Shown here: positions 54,121-64,000 of the stretch, piece by piece
Numbering within the stretch: the stretch's first letter is position 1
Layout of the letters: each line of letters starts with the position of its first letter
Translations under genes and position numbers: made by a program
From: Cucumis sativus
Lineage: Eukaryota > Streptophyta > Magnoliopsida > Cucurbitales > Cucurbitaceae
Reading direction: 5' to 3'
Assembly: GCF_000004075.3 (NCBI RefSeq)
Contig: NC_026658.2
Location: 10,962,075 to 11,026,074, forward strand
Length of the DNA stretch: 64,000 nucleotides
Notes under the pieces: generated by a model
The model's input: the letters and a program-made list of their open reading frames with translations, nothing else
What the model was told of the DNA's origin: nothing
Database searches by the model: none

Positions 54121-54490
54121 CTACTTAACCAATGAAGAGATGTTTGAAACACCCAAAACCAAGACCTGACTGCTTGGTGAGTATTAGTTCAACACTACTT
54201 AATCAATGAAGAGATGTTTGAAACACCCAAAACCAAGACCTGAGGGCTTGGTGAGTATTAGATCATCACTACTTAATCAATGAAGAGATGTTTGAAACAC
54301 CCAAAACCAAGACCTGAGGGCTTGGTGAGTATTAGATCATCACTACTTAATCAATGAAGAGATGTTTGAAACACCCAAAACCAAGACCTGAGGGCTTGGT
54401 GAGTATTAGTTCATCACTACTTAATCAATGAAGAGATGTTTGAAACACCCAAAACCAAGACCTGACGTCTTGGTGAGTGTTAGTTCATCA
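54121..54490. repeat. 74-bp minisatellite, five units
   Basis: Units begin at 54121, 54195, 54269, 54343 and 54417 with exact 74-base spacing and very few differences. Each contains an ACCAAG...CTTGGT inverted repeat. In the last unit the stem is lengthened to ACCAAGAC...GTCTTGGT. Confidence 0.95.
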
Positions 54491-55185
54491 GACACTCGTT
54501 CACAAAATAAGACGAACACACATAACACTCTTTTCTTGCTCTACAACTCTCTAAAAATCAAAATTCTCAAGAAACAAAGATGTTCCATCTTAAAGGTGGG
54601 GAAATCCTAGCAAGAACAGTTTGTTACGTCGGATGAAGTTTTATTTGACGTTAACAGTATATTGCCGGACGGTGGAAATAGTCTTGGGTTCTTGCAGTGA
54701 GGTGGTGCGTTATAATTGGTGCGTTATAATTGGTTAGAACAGTTTTCTCAAGATAAATTAAAGAGAAAAATATAATTGTATTAGACTAAGAAGAAAAGGG
54801 TTATTAAAGAATGAGTTGGATATGTAATATAAATGCAAACAAATGATTGCCCTCTTCCTTAGCTTACACATATTTGTAGCTTATCTAGTACATACCTTTT
54901 TAAAGGAGCATTATTATTGTTTCTGAATTATTGAATCAAGTCTTATAGAAGTTCCATAATAAAAGTATACATTTATTTTTATTTAAAAACTCATCATATA
55001 AAATCGAATAAAAAAACATGCACACAAACAGTATATACAAAAAAGATATAATTAATTATCAGAAAATATTCTTTTATTGTTTACTCGCAACCAATCATAT
55101 ACATGAAAAATCAACCTCTCCAAAATTACTTGAGGTGTATCACATTTTCACATTTGGAGTGTGGAATAATGGTGGATTTACTGTC
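54491..55185. other. spacer downstream of copy B
   Basis: AT-rich; contains a short tandem duplication GGTGCGTTATAATT at about 54704-54732. From about 55045 it matches the 3' flank of copy A. Confidence 0.5.
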
Positions 55186-57041
55186 TCAAATAGTATATGG
55201 CTTGGGCAATGGCATGTCCTTCACTAAACCACAGAGTAAAGTGTTGTCGGGGATGTTATACTCATCTCTGAGGGAGCGAGCTGGTGAAAGAACACTGACG
55301 TAGAGTTGGCTCCCCAAGTAACGATTTTCCAACAACTCGGACCTCAAGTTCCACATTCCAGCATTGTCAAATGTAAGAAGTATGGCTGCCCACGACTTAG
55401 GAAAGACTTGGATTGTATGCCTGCTCACGGCATCAAGAAGATTGTAGTTGGCTCGTTTTTCCGGAGACCATCTCCCAGGCTCAATGCTGCATAAACATTG
55501 AACAAGAATTCGTCAGTCATTTCTAAGTTGGGGATTAAAATGGGTAACATATTAGCACATTAATTATTTAAAACCACCCAGATACTTACGCAACAGCGAA
55601 GAATGAGTAGCCATCCAAATGCCATGATTGAAGGCTCTTCTCATGGTTTTCAAAAATGATTTCTATGAAATTGCGGAAGGTTGCATTGACAACATTAGGA
55701 GCGACTGTCACAGTAGTTGCGCCTTCTGCTAGCCCCTCATCAGAAATGGTATCGTACTTGAACACTTTGTCTGCTACTTCAAAGTACTCTGCAAGCTTCA
55801 ATGGAGTTTCAGGATCAACATGAGAGACACCGTTGATGGCATATCGCAACTTACCATCCACCTTACTGATTGAATTGACAAGCTTGATGGTACGAGTAAT
55901 GTTGATGGAACCATAATGGTAGGAGCCTTGAGGATTAGGCCTTGCAGCACTGGCAGTGAGGTTCCAACGGAAGGTACGGAATTGATTGAGGGACCAAGCC
56001 CAACCCATTGGGGCCTCAGGGATTTCAGGAGATGCAGGACCTTTTCCATCGATGTATCTAACAATGCCTTTACCAACAAGAACGTTCTTAATAAACCTAG
56101 TTGATGCAACCATATAATAGTCTTTCGGCTCCTGGTTGGCTGTGACTAGCACCGAAAAGCATTGCCCCACATGGACATCAAGTGATTCGTAATCGTTTTG
56201 CACGGTATGAGACCCTTCCATCTCTACCAGCTTCATGGTGTGTCCTTGGAATCTAAAGTTGAGAGATGACTTGAGACCCACATTGCAAACTCGATACTTG
56301 TAAGTCTTTCCGGGCTTCATGGTGAAGAGTGGCTCATCGGTTCCGTCACCCTTTGCACTTTTTCCATTGATGAGGACACCATCGGGTCTAGCAATGGAGC
56401 GACCGCTATCCAAAAGTTGCTTAAGTGCGGTGTGGCTCTTGGTGTACCAGTCACCAATAAGGACAGTGTAATCATCTTCAGGGTCAGCATAGGGAACAGG
56501 AATGAGTAAACGACTATTCACACGAAGGCCACCAAAGCCTCCAGCTGCTCTATGCATGGCAGTTGATGGATAGTAGAAGAAGCTTCCAATTTGGTCCTTA
56601 ACTTGGAAATGGTAGGTGTAGTTTGTTCCCGGTAGGATTGGGCAATTGGTTCCAAGTAGCCCATCTTGCCAAGAGTTCTTCCTGTGCTGAATTCCACTCC
56701 TGCAAGTGCCATTCCAATTTATTAATAATTTAAAAAAGAGTTACATTAGTAAATATGATGAGAATACAAGTTGCAGTTCCATATATATACCAATGTAGAA
56801 GGAAAGGTTCGTCGAGATTATTGAAGACGTTAATGACTAAGTTATTGTTGGACGTGGAGTTTATATTAGGTCCGGGGAATTGACCATTGATGAGAATGCC
56901 TTGTTGGGGAACGCCCAAGGGAGAGATGGTGCCATAGGTGACATTCCATGTGAAGAAGAAATAAGGGTCTTCACCTCGGACCGTCGCAGTCATTGCTGCA
57001 GCCAAGAGGCAAAGCAGTGCGGTAAACATCAACCTAGCCAT
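55186..57041 (-). CDS. SKU5-similar / L-ascorbate oxidase homolog (NTP303-like), copy B
   Basis: Same structure as copy A: exons 57041-56791, 56699-55590 and 55486-55186, 553 residues, all junctions GT-AG, frame intact. Protein differences from copy A are few and mostly conservative (KQLLDSG for KQFLDSG, KNVLVGKG for KSILVGKG, FEVADKVFKYD for FEIADKVFKYD). The introns, about 300 bases of promoter and about 150 bases of 3' flank are also shared with copy A, so the duplication is recent and includes regulatory DNA. The same copper-ligand substitutions are present. Tissue of expression cannot be read from the sequence; pollen is the family expectation. Confidence 0.94.
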
Positions 57042-57169
57042 CTTCTACCTCTCCCTTCTCTCTTTTTCAATATTCTTCTTTTAAAATCACCGCTCTTATC
57101 TTGAGCAGGCTATGTATCCCTAAATGGGTTATTGTTCGTTCCCTGATGGCTAACCATTCCAATCCTTCA

Positions 57170-57177
57170 TTTATATA
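57170..57177 (-). promoter_or_regulatory. TATA box of copy B
   Basis: TATATAAA on the minus strand in a block nearly identical to the copy A promoter. Confidence 0.65.
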
Positions 57178-57344
57178 CAATTTCTCAACCATTTTGACTC
57201 CAAGTTTTTTTCTAACTGCTCCCTCTTTTTTGGGCCTTGCATATGTCTCCACCTCTCCTTTTTTTAGAAGAGTGCCAACATCCCGGTCCAAACGATATGT
57301 TTCATTCAATAATTAGATTGGGTTGACTCTCCAAATATAGTGGA

Positions 57345-58080
57345 TCAAGAGAGAGACGAGCTAACAAAGATTAATTTTAAAGTTCTACTTTATCTAAACT
57401 TTAAAAGCTTAAATATTATATTTATTTTTTTTTGTATAAAATAAAATTTACTTAATATGTTTTTTAAATTCTCGTTTCATAATTTTAAATGCGTTTCTAA
57501 ATTCTAGTTTCATAATTTTAAATGCTTTCAGTCATTGTTATTTGAATGTTATAATAATTATAGTCTTTTATCTCTATAGATTATAAATTATTTAAGTTGT
57601 ATGGCAGATGTTGGTCATTTATGTTTCTATTTACATTTTAAGATTCATAAACTTAAAACTATAAAAATAACATGAACAGATAATTCATTAATTATGTACG
57701 AGTTCTTTTAACATAAAATCCAACCATAACTTTGATATCAATGATTTATGGTTAAAACTCACCTACCAATAATAATGTGAATGGTAAGATAATTATTAAT
57801 TTTTTCCTTTTTCCTCCTATGTCACAAAATATCACAATTAACCACAAATTTTCAACCATATTTAAACCAAAAAGAAGAAAAAAAAATCAATACTCAAAAT
57901 TATACGTGTGAGTCTCAAGAGCCCATTAAGCTTATTAGTTATTAACCGATTAGCATACTATCTATCAATGGTGAGGGATGTATTGTTGAAGGGCGTGAAC
58001 ACACCCTTTGCAAAAACTTTCAATTAGAGATGTCCAATGGGGATGCCATTATATTTCCCGTCCCCATCCCCGATTTTCAT
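57345..58080. other. spacer between copies B and C, left part
   Basis: AT-rich, no gene. Near-duplicate phrases TAAATTCTAGTTTCATAATT at about 57465-57525 show a small local duplication. Confidence 0.45.
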
Positions 58081-58815
58081 TTCAATTCTTGTCTCCAAAA
58101 TTTTCAGATCTTGCTAAATGATCGTTTGAATCTATTACTTGTCTTGTCTCAATATTTAAATGATCATGGTTTACATATTCTTGTATCAAATCTAAATGAA
58201 CTTGTACCAAATCTAAATGATATTCGTACATAATTTTGGTATTTGATACACGATCGTTTGGAGATCTTGTACAAAATCTAAACGATCTTAGTAAATGATC
58301 GTCGTGTACCAAGATTATTTAGATTTATCATTTATCCATTTGGGATAAATAGTGATCTATCTCTATCTATCTGGAATAGATGACTGATCGTTTATATTTT
58401 GGTACACGATCGTGTATGAAAAAGGAAGATGAGAAAAAAAAGATGAGAGATAACAAAGAAGGAAGAAATTCTGGAAGAGGACATGAAGAAATCACGAACA
58501 AGAAGAAGAAGTAATAATATAAAGAAGATGCACAAAAATTTGGAATAAATAATGATCTATCTATCTATTAATTGAGATAGATAGTAATCAATCTATGTCT
58601 ATATGGGATAGACGACTATCTATCTATTTGGGAAAGAAGCAATAATAGTGATAAATCACTATTTATCTATTTGGAATTAAATAATGATCTATCTCTATCT
58701 ATTTGAAATAGATAAATGATTTGTTTATATTTTGGTACATGATCGTGTAGCAGACAAAGAAGATGAAGAAATTCTGGAAGAGAAAATGAAGAAATCGCAC
58801 ATAAGGAAGTAGTGA
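58081..58815. repeat. GATCGT/GATAGAT repeat block with a duplicated GA-rich unit
   Basis: Words built on AAATGATCGT and ATCTAAACGATC recur between 58090 and 58320. They are followed by runs of ATCTATCTCTATCTATTTGG. A unit with TTTGGTACACGATCGTGTA and then AGAAATTCTGGAAGAG and ATGAAGAAATC appears twice (about 58370-58510 and 58680-58810). It is non-coding and probably a repetitive-element remnant. Confidence 0.6.
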
Positions 58816-60592
58816 GAATATGTATTCATCCCAAAAAATATTTAAATATATGTCAATATAGTCCTACATTTGAATTATAATTTGGTTTTGTTTTTGAAAT
58901 TTGGCTAAAATTATACTCCTTCTACTTAAAAAAGATGTAAATAATATTCATTCTAAGAAATTAGAAAAAAATAAATTTAATTTTAAAAATTTAAAATAAA
59001 AAACCAAATTGTTACCCAACTCGAGAAAAATAAAAAATGAGGATATCCGTACAATTTAACTCTAATCTTATCAACTTATATCAATTTTAACCTTATATAG
59101 TTTAAATTTCATCAAATTTCATCATTTAGTTATGATCTATTGCAATCTTAACCCTGAACTTTAACAAGGGTTGTTGTTTATAACACTCTCATAAGTTCTT
59201 GCTTCAAATATTATTGTCAAAACAATACTTTCTTGATATGTTATCATGAATATAAAAGGAACACTTGTAAAAATAGCAAAAAAAAATTATGATAATATGA
59301 CACATGTCAATTGTAAAAGTATCAAATTTAAAAGCCGATAATTTTCTGATACCCATTTGATTATCGTATGATATCACTAATTAGTTGTCATATTTGCAAT
59401 ATAAAAAAAGAGGTGTCACGAGTTGTTTTTATTTTTTCTAAATATATGTTTTTATCATATGATGCAATTTTTCAATATAAAACATATGTATATTAATTGT
59501 TTGTTAGCTAGGTAAACACGAGAATGAAAAAAAAAATTGAGTATATCACTTGAACTAGAGGCTAGTTTATTAAAAGGTCATTGGAGAATTTGTCCCTCCC
59601 AATAATGATTTTTATAATTTAATATTAGTTTTGAAGGATCAGATAACAATATATATTAAATAATGATTTATTTTAAACAAAGTAAGTGATCTTCCACCCT
59701 CTCAACAATATAGCATGAAAGATGTATTTTTCTTTTTCCTTTTTTCTATCTGATGCAATTTTTAAATTCACATTTACATTATATTTATTTTATTTAATTT
59801 TAGAATTATAGGCTATAAGATAGTTTTTTTTTGTTCTATATAAGTTAAGTTCAAATTCTTATCTTTTTAGTTTTAAGACTTTTCAATCTAGGTGGTTTGC
59901 TTTATAGTTTATATTGAAAAAAAATTATTTGATAAATTAGATAATAAACTCATTGTGGATCGATTTAAAAACATACAAACTTGTACAAAATATTCGTAAC
60001 ATGTGTGTTCATTAATACCTTCTAATTTTGAAGAATCTTATATTAACTGTTATTATATGTTGATAGAAAAAACAATGACGATGATGTATAATTGTAAAAA
60101 GAATACCCTTCAATGAATTAGTATGGGTACGTAGAAAATAAAATACATGCATGTAGGATGATATTCGGGGGGGGGGGGAGAAATGAAAAAAAAAAAAAAA
60201 ATGAACCTATATAGTCTCGTTAATAATACCACAAATAACTAAACAAAAATAGGAGGAGATTTGACCATTGATCACATTATTGTAGAATATAATATAACTA
60301 CATGAAATGAGTAATTAGTAATAGGACTATTGAATCAAACATTTTTTTCTTTAGAAAATTTAATTGATGCAAAATGAATCTGTGTTTTATTTCAAAATTC
60401 TTTATATGGAAAGCAAAAAAGACAAAAGAAAAACAAGAAGGCTCAATACTACAAATGAAAAATTATAAGAAGAGATAATCTTACATTTTTAATTACTTGC
60501 AACATTCATGCATGGAAATTTAACCTCTCCAAATTACTTGATGGTAGCATATTTTCACAACTGGAGTTTAAAAAGGGTATTTGGGAATAGTT
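58816..60592. other. spacer between copies B and C, right part, no gene seen
   Basis: AT-rich with homopolymers, including 13 consecutive G at 60167-60179 followed by a run of A. The part from about 60500 probably is the 3' untranslated region of copy C. Confidence 0.45.
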
Positions 60593-62464
60593 TCAAATGG
60601 TATAGGGCTTGGGTAATGGCATGCCCTTCACCAAACCGCAGAGTAAAGTGTGGTCTGGGATGTTGTACTCATCTCTAAGGGAGCGAGCTGGTGAAAGAAC
60701 ACTGATATAAAGTTGTTGTCCCAAGTAACGATTTTCTATCAACTCAGACCTTAAATTCCACATTCCAGCATTGTCAAATGTGAGAAGAATGGCTGCCCAT
60801 GAATTAGGAAATACTTGGATTGTATGCCTGCTCACAGCATCTAGAAGATTGTAGTTTGATCGTTTCTCTGGGACCATCTCCCAGGCTCAATGCTGTAAAA
60901 TATTGAACAAGAATTTATTACTCAACCATCAATTTCAGATCCACAATTTATACTTATCAACACACATTGATTGTTTCAAGCAAGTGATACTTACGCAACA
61001 GCGAAGAAAGAGTATCCATCCAAATGCCATGACTGGAGGCTCTTTTCATGATTCTCAAAAATGATCTCTATGAAGTTGCGAAAGGTTGCATTAACAACAT
61101 TAGGAGCAATAGTCACAGCAGTCGCACCTTCTGTTGGCCCTTCATCAGATATCATATCGTACTTGAAGACCTTTTCAGCGATTTCAAAGTACTCTGCAAG
61201 CTTCAGTGGAGTTTCAGGATCAACATGAGAGACACCATTGATTGCATATCGCAACTTACCATCCACCTTAGTAGCTGAATTGAATAGCTTGATGGTTCGA
61301 GTAATGTTGATGGAACCATAATGGTAAGAACCTTGAGGATTAGGCCTTGCAGCACTAGCAGTTAGGTTCCAACGGAAGGTGCGAAATTGATTGAGGGACC
61401 AAGCCCAACCCATGGGTGCCTTAGGGATTTCTGGAGATGCAGGACCTTTGCCATTGGTGTATCGAATAATTCCTTTACCAATAAGAACATTCTTAATGAA
61501 CCTGGTTGATGCAACCATGTAATAATCTTTGGGCTCTTGGTTGGCTGTGACTAGCACTGAAAAGCATTGGCCAACATGAACGTCAAGTGATTGGTAATCA
61601 TTTTGCACGGTATGAGACCCCTCCATCTCCACCAGCTTCATGGTGTGTCCTTGAAATCTAAAGTTGAGAGATGTCTTTAGTCCTACGTTGCAAACTCGAT
61701 ATTTGTAAGTTTTTTCAGGCTTCATGGTGAAGAGTGGCTCATCGGTTCCGTCACCTTTCGCAGTTTTCCCATTAATTAGGACACCCTCAGGTCTAGCAAT
61801 GGAGCGATGACCATTGTCCAAGATCTGCTTAAGAGTGGTGTGACTCTTGGTGTACCAATCACCAATAAGGACAGTGTAATCATCTTCAGGATCAGCATAG
61901 GGAACAGGAATGAGTAAACGACTATTCACACGGAGGCCACCAAAGCCTCCGGCTGCCCTGTGCATGGCAATTGGTGGGTAGTAGAAGAAGCTTCCAATTT
62001 GGTCCTTAACTTGGAAATGGTAGGTGAAGTTTGTTCCCGGTAGGATTGGACAATTGGTTCCAAGTAGTCCATCTTGCCATGAGTTTTTCCGGTGTTGAAT
62101 ACCGCTCCTGCAAGTCCCATTCCATATTGTTGTTGTATTATGCCATCGAGATAACCACTAAATAGAGTTTTAAATGTGTATGCATGAGATGTAAATAATA
62201 AACATAATTGGTATACCAATGAAGAAGAAAGGGTTCGTTGAGGTTGTTGAAGACGTTAATGACTATGTTATTGTTGGATGTGGAGTTGATATTAGGTCCG
62301 GGGAATTGGCCGTTGATGAGAATGCCTTGTTGGGGAACGCCCAAGGGAGAGATGGTGCCATAAGTGATGTTCCATGTGAAGAAGAAATATGGGTCTTCAC
62401 CTCGAACCATCGACATTGTTGCAGCCGAAAGGCAGAGTAACACAGTAAACATCATTGTAGCCAT
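60593..62464 (-). pseudogene. SKU5-similar / L-ascorbate oxidase homolog (NTP303-like), copy C, frameshifted in the last exon
   Basis: Exons 62464-62217, 62107-60995 and a third starting at 60892 follow copies A and B in structure. The protein is more diverged (start MATMMFTVLLCLSAATM, one extra residue in LDNGHRSIARPEG). In exon 3, copies A and B read GGAGATGGTCTCCGG, whereas copy C reads GGAGATGGTCCCAG, one base shorter. The spliced frame therefore ends at a TAG at 60841-60843 after about 470 residues. The remaining family sequence (NYNLLDAVSRHTIQVFPNSW to PLPKPYTI, ending at 60593) is intact but in another frame. I found no alternative acceptor that restores phase. It is either a young pseudogene, a truncated protein lacking the end of cupredoxin domain 3, or a sequence error. 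Confidence 0.8.
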
Positions 62465-62604
62465 CGTTAACTCCCCTTTTTTCTTTGATTTCTTTTCTTA
62501 TTGCTGTCAAATCGGTGCTTTTGTTCTCGGAGTAGACTATATATCTAAAGACATAAGATTGATTATTATTTTGTTTCTCTGTTCTAGCCCTTCCAATCCC
62601 TTCG

Positions 62605-62612
62605 TTTATAAA
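62605..62612 (-). promoter_or_regulatory. probable TATA box of copy C
   Basis: TTTATAAA on the minus strand, about 140 bases upstream of the ATG, in the same relative place as in copies A and B, although the surrounding promoter is much less conserved. Confidence 0.5.
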
Positions 62613-62699
62613 CCCATTAGAAGTCAATTTCTGTACCATTCACACTGCTACTTTTGCTCTCTAACCTCTCCCTTTTTCTAGCCTTGCATATTTCCCTAC

Positions 62700-64000
62700 C
62701 CCTCGTTTATAACAAAAGAAAAAATGCCAACACCACTCTTCAAATTTAATGTTCCCTTCCATAAATTAGTGGTTGACTCTCCCGAGAATGTGGATTAAAA
62801 ACCACAGGTGGGGCAATTATTTTTTAACTACCACTCCATTCTAATTCACTAATTGAAAAGCTCATTATTTCATATTTATCTCGAAATTTTAGTGTCCTAA
62901 TTTTAGAACTAATACATTCTGATTGAAATTGTTTGCATGTTGATTGCTTTTATTTTAATATTGTGATCACAAAGTTGTTAATATATATTTTTAATTTAAT
63001 CTTATATATGATTTAGGTGGATAACCGGGTGATTTTAAACCAAATGTTATTATTGATATTTTGAAATAACAAAGTCGAGAAAAAACATGATATAAACTAA
63101 AGAGACAATTAGAAGTGCCTAGTAAGGGGTTGTTTGGGCCAAGCACAAGCTCGTTGTCGAGGTCGAGGCTGTTTTAAGACCAAGCTTTGCCGAATGTTGG
63201 ATGGAGCATATTTTACGCATGCCCACTTTTCAATATATTGCCCGAACAAGAACATCGATCGACCTTCCCTATTTGTCATGCTTTGAACCATTCAACTTAA
63301 AAGATAACATACATATGAGCTACAACTATGAAACTCATATGCTAGTTTTAGTTGGACAAAGATAAGCTTTATATCAAATCCCCTATAAATACACTCCATT
63401 ATGACTACACGATGTAACTTACACTTTTGACTTTTTTTTTTTAATTTTATTTTATAATTCTCTTACTTGATATAGGCATCATAACTCTTTCCTTTTCCTA
63501 AAGTCACGTACACTTTAGGTCTTGTTTTGACCTCTTAAACCTACCTCATGTACTTTAGATTTAGAATTAAATTTAGAATTGACTTGCTTCAATCTAACCT
63601 TTAGTGTGTTATTTTCTTTCATGAGATTTCTACTTGGGTCCAATATTACTCATTGGACAAATTAAATAACTATGATGTGCTTGATATGTGTGTGCCCGCA
63701 CATAGAAGCGAGTCTTCTTCAATTGTGCAAGTGCAGTTGGACTTATTTTGTATTGCCTTACAAATTTGTATTTAAATACAATAATCATTTTTCTATTTTT
63801 GCTCCACATTCATAATAAACAAGTATCTCATATATCTTTCACTTCACATAATAATAAAACTACAGAAAATTCTCCACATTTCAACCATGGCTCTCAAAAT
63901 TTCAAAGTTTTACTTTCACATTTAAATATTAAATTTTATTTCAAAATAAGTTTTCGGTCGAAGTCTTTTGTTACAGTCGATGAGAGAAATGTAATGACAG
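62700..64000. other. upstream DNA of copy C to the window edge, no gene seen
   Basis: AT-rich. A GC-richer segment at about 63110-63270 stands out but contains no recognisable domain. No exon of a further gene is evident before the window ends. Confidence 0.45.

Noticed and set aside
54121-54490. Regularly spaced repeats reminiscent of a CRISPR array
   Set aside because: Units are contiguous 74-bp tandem copies without unique spacers, in a plant nuclear context.
60167-60195. G-run followed by A-run as a possible quadruplex or regulatory site
   Set aside because: A single homopolymer next to another is more likely slippage or an assembly artefact; nothing links it to a gene.

Overview
The window is nuclear DNA from a flowering plant. 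It is AT-rich, with multi-exon genes, plant-type introns (U-rich, GT-AG, one GC-AG), plastid-targeted proteins, plant retrotransposons and many microsatellites. The gene set is dicot-like. Several interspersed motifs (short GATAG-type palindromes, GATCGT-rich repeats) resemble what I know from cucurbits, so a Cucurbitaceae genome is my best guess; this is inference. I recognised no RNA genes, CRISPR arrays or prokaryotic features.

Left part (1-29 kb). The window opens inside an organellar lysyl-tRNA synthetase gene (+), of which the last eight exons are present (449-5167). Three minus-strand genes follow: a MET1/ZKT-type PDZ-TPR thylakoid protein (6284-9014), Mediator subunit MED21 (12350-14366) and a plastid NusB-domain protein (18114-27785). 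The NusB gene has a 289-codon message spread over almost 10 kb because two introns are packed with retroelements. One intron holds a truncated Ty1/copia element fused to a LINE fragment. The other holds a short LTR element (193-bp LTRs) with a 265-bp miniature LTR element nested inside it, plus a 5'-truncated LINE with an 18-bp target duplication. Directly upstream of NusB is a decayed copy of MET1 exon 1.

Middle part (30-46 kb). The glucosidase II beta subunit gene (+, 16 exons, C-terminal HDEL) is followed by a three-exon cytosolic pyruvate kinase (+). After that comes a single-exon RING-H2 ubiquitin ligase (-) whose reading frame is shifted once, at a GA-rich run. The glucosidase II introns carry a second miniature LTR element with its own target duplication, LINE pieces and half of another LTR element.

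Right part (46-64 kb). After about 4.7 kb of AT-rich repeat DNA comes a tandem array of three minus-strand multicopper-oxidase-like genes of the SKU5-similar/NTP303 (pollen L-ascorbate oxidase homolog) type. Copies A and B are nearly identical, including promoters and 3' flanks. Copy C is more diverged and carries a one-base deletion in its last exon that truncates the protein. The spacers hold minisatellites, notably five 74-bp units each containing a small hairpin.

The genes are unrelated housekeeping and plastid genes typical of a plant chromosome arm; apart from the tandem array they do not form a functional cluster. The least expected signal is the pair of very small LTR elements (about 250-265 bp, about 70-bp terminal repeats, tRNA-Met-type primer site, 5-6 bp target duplications), which look like a mobilised non-autonomous family.
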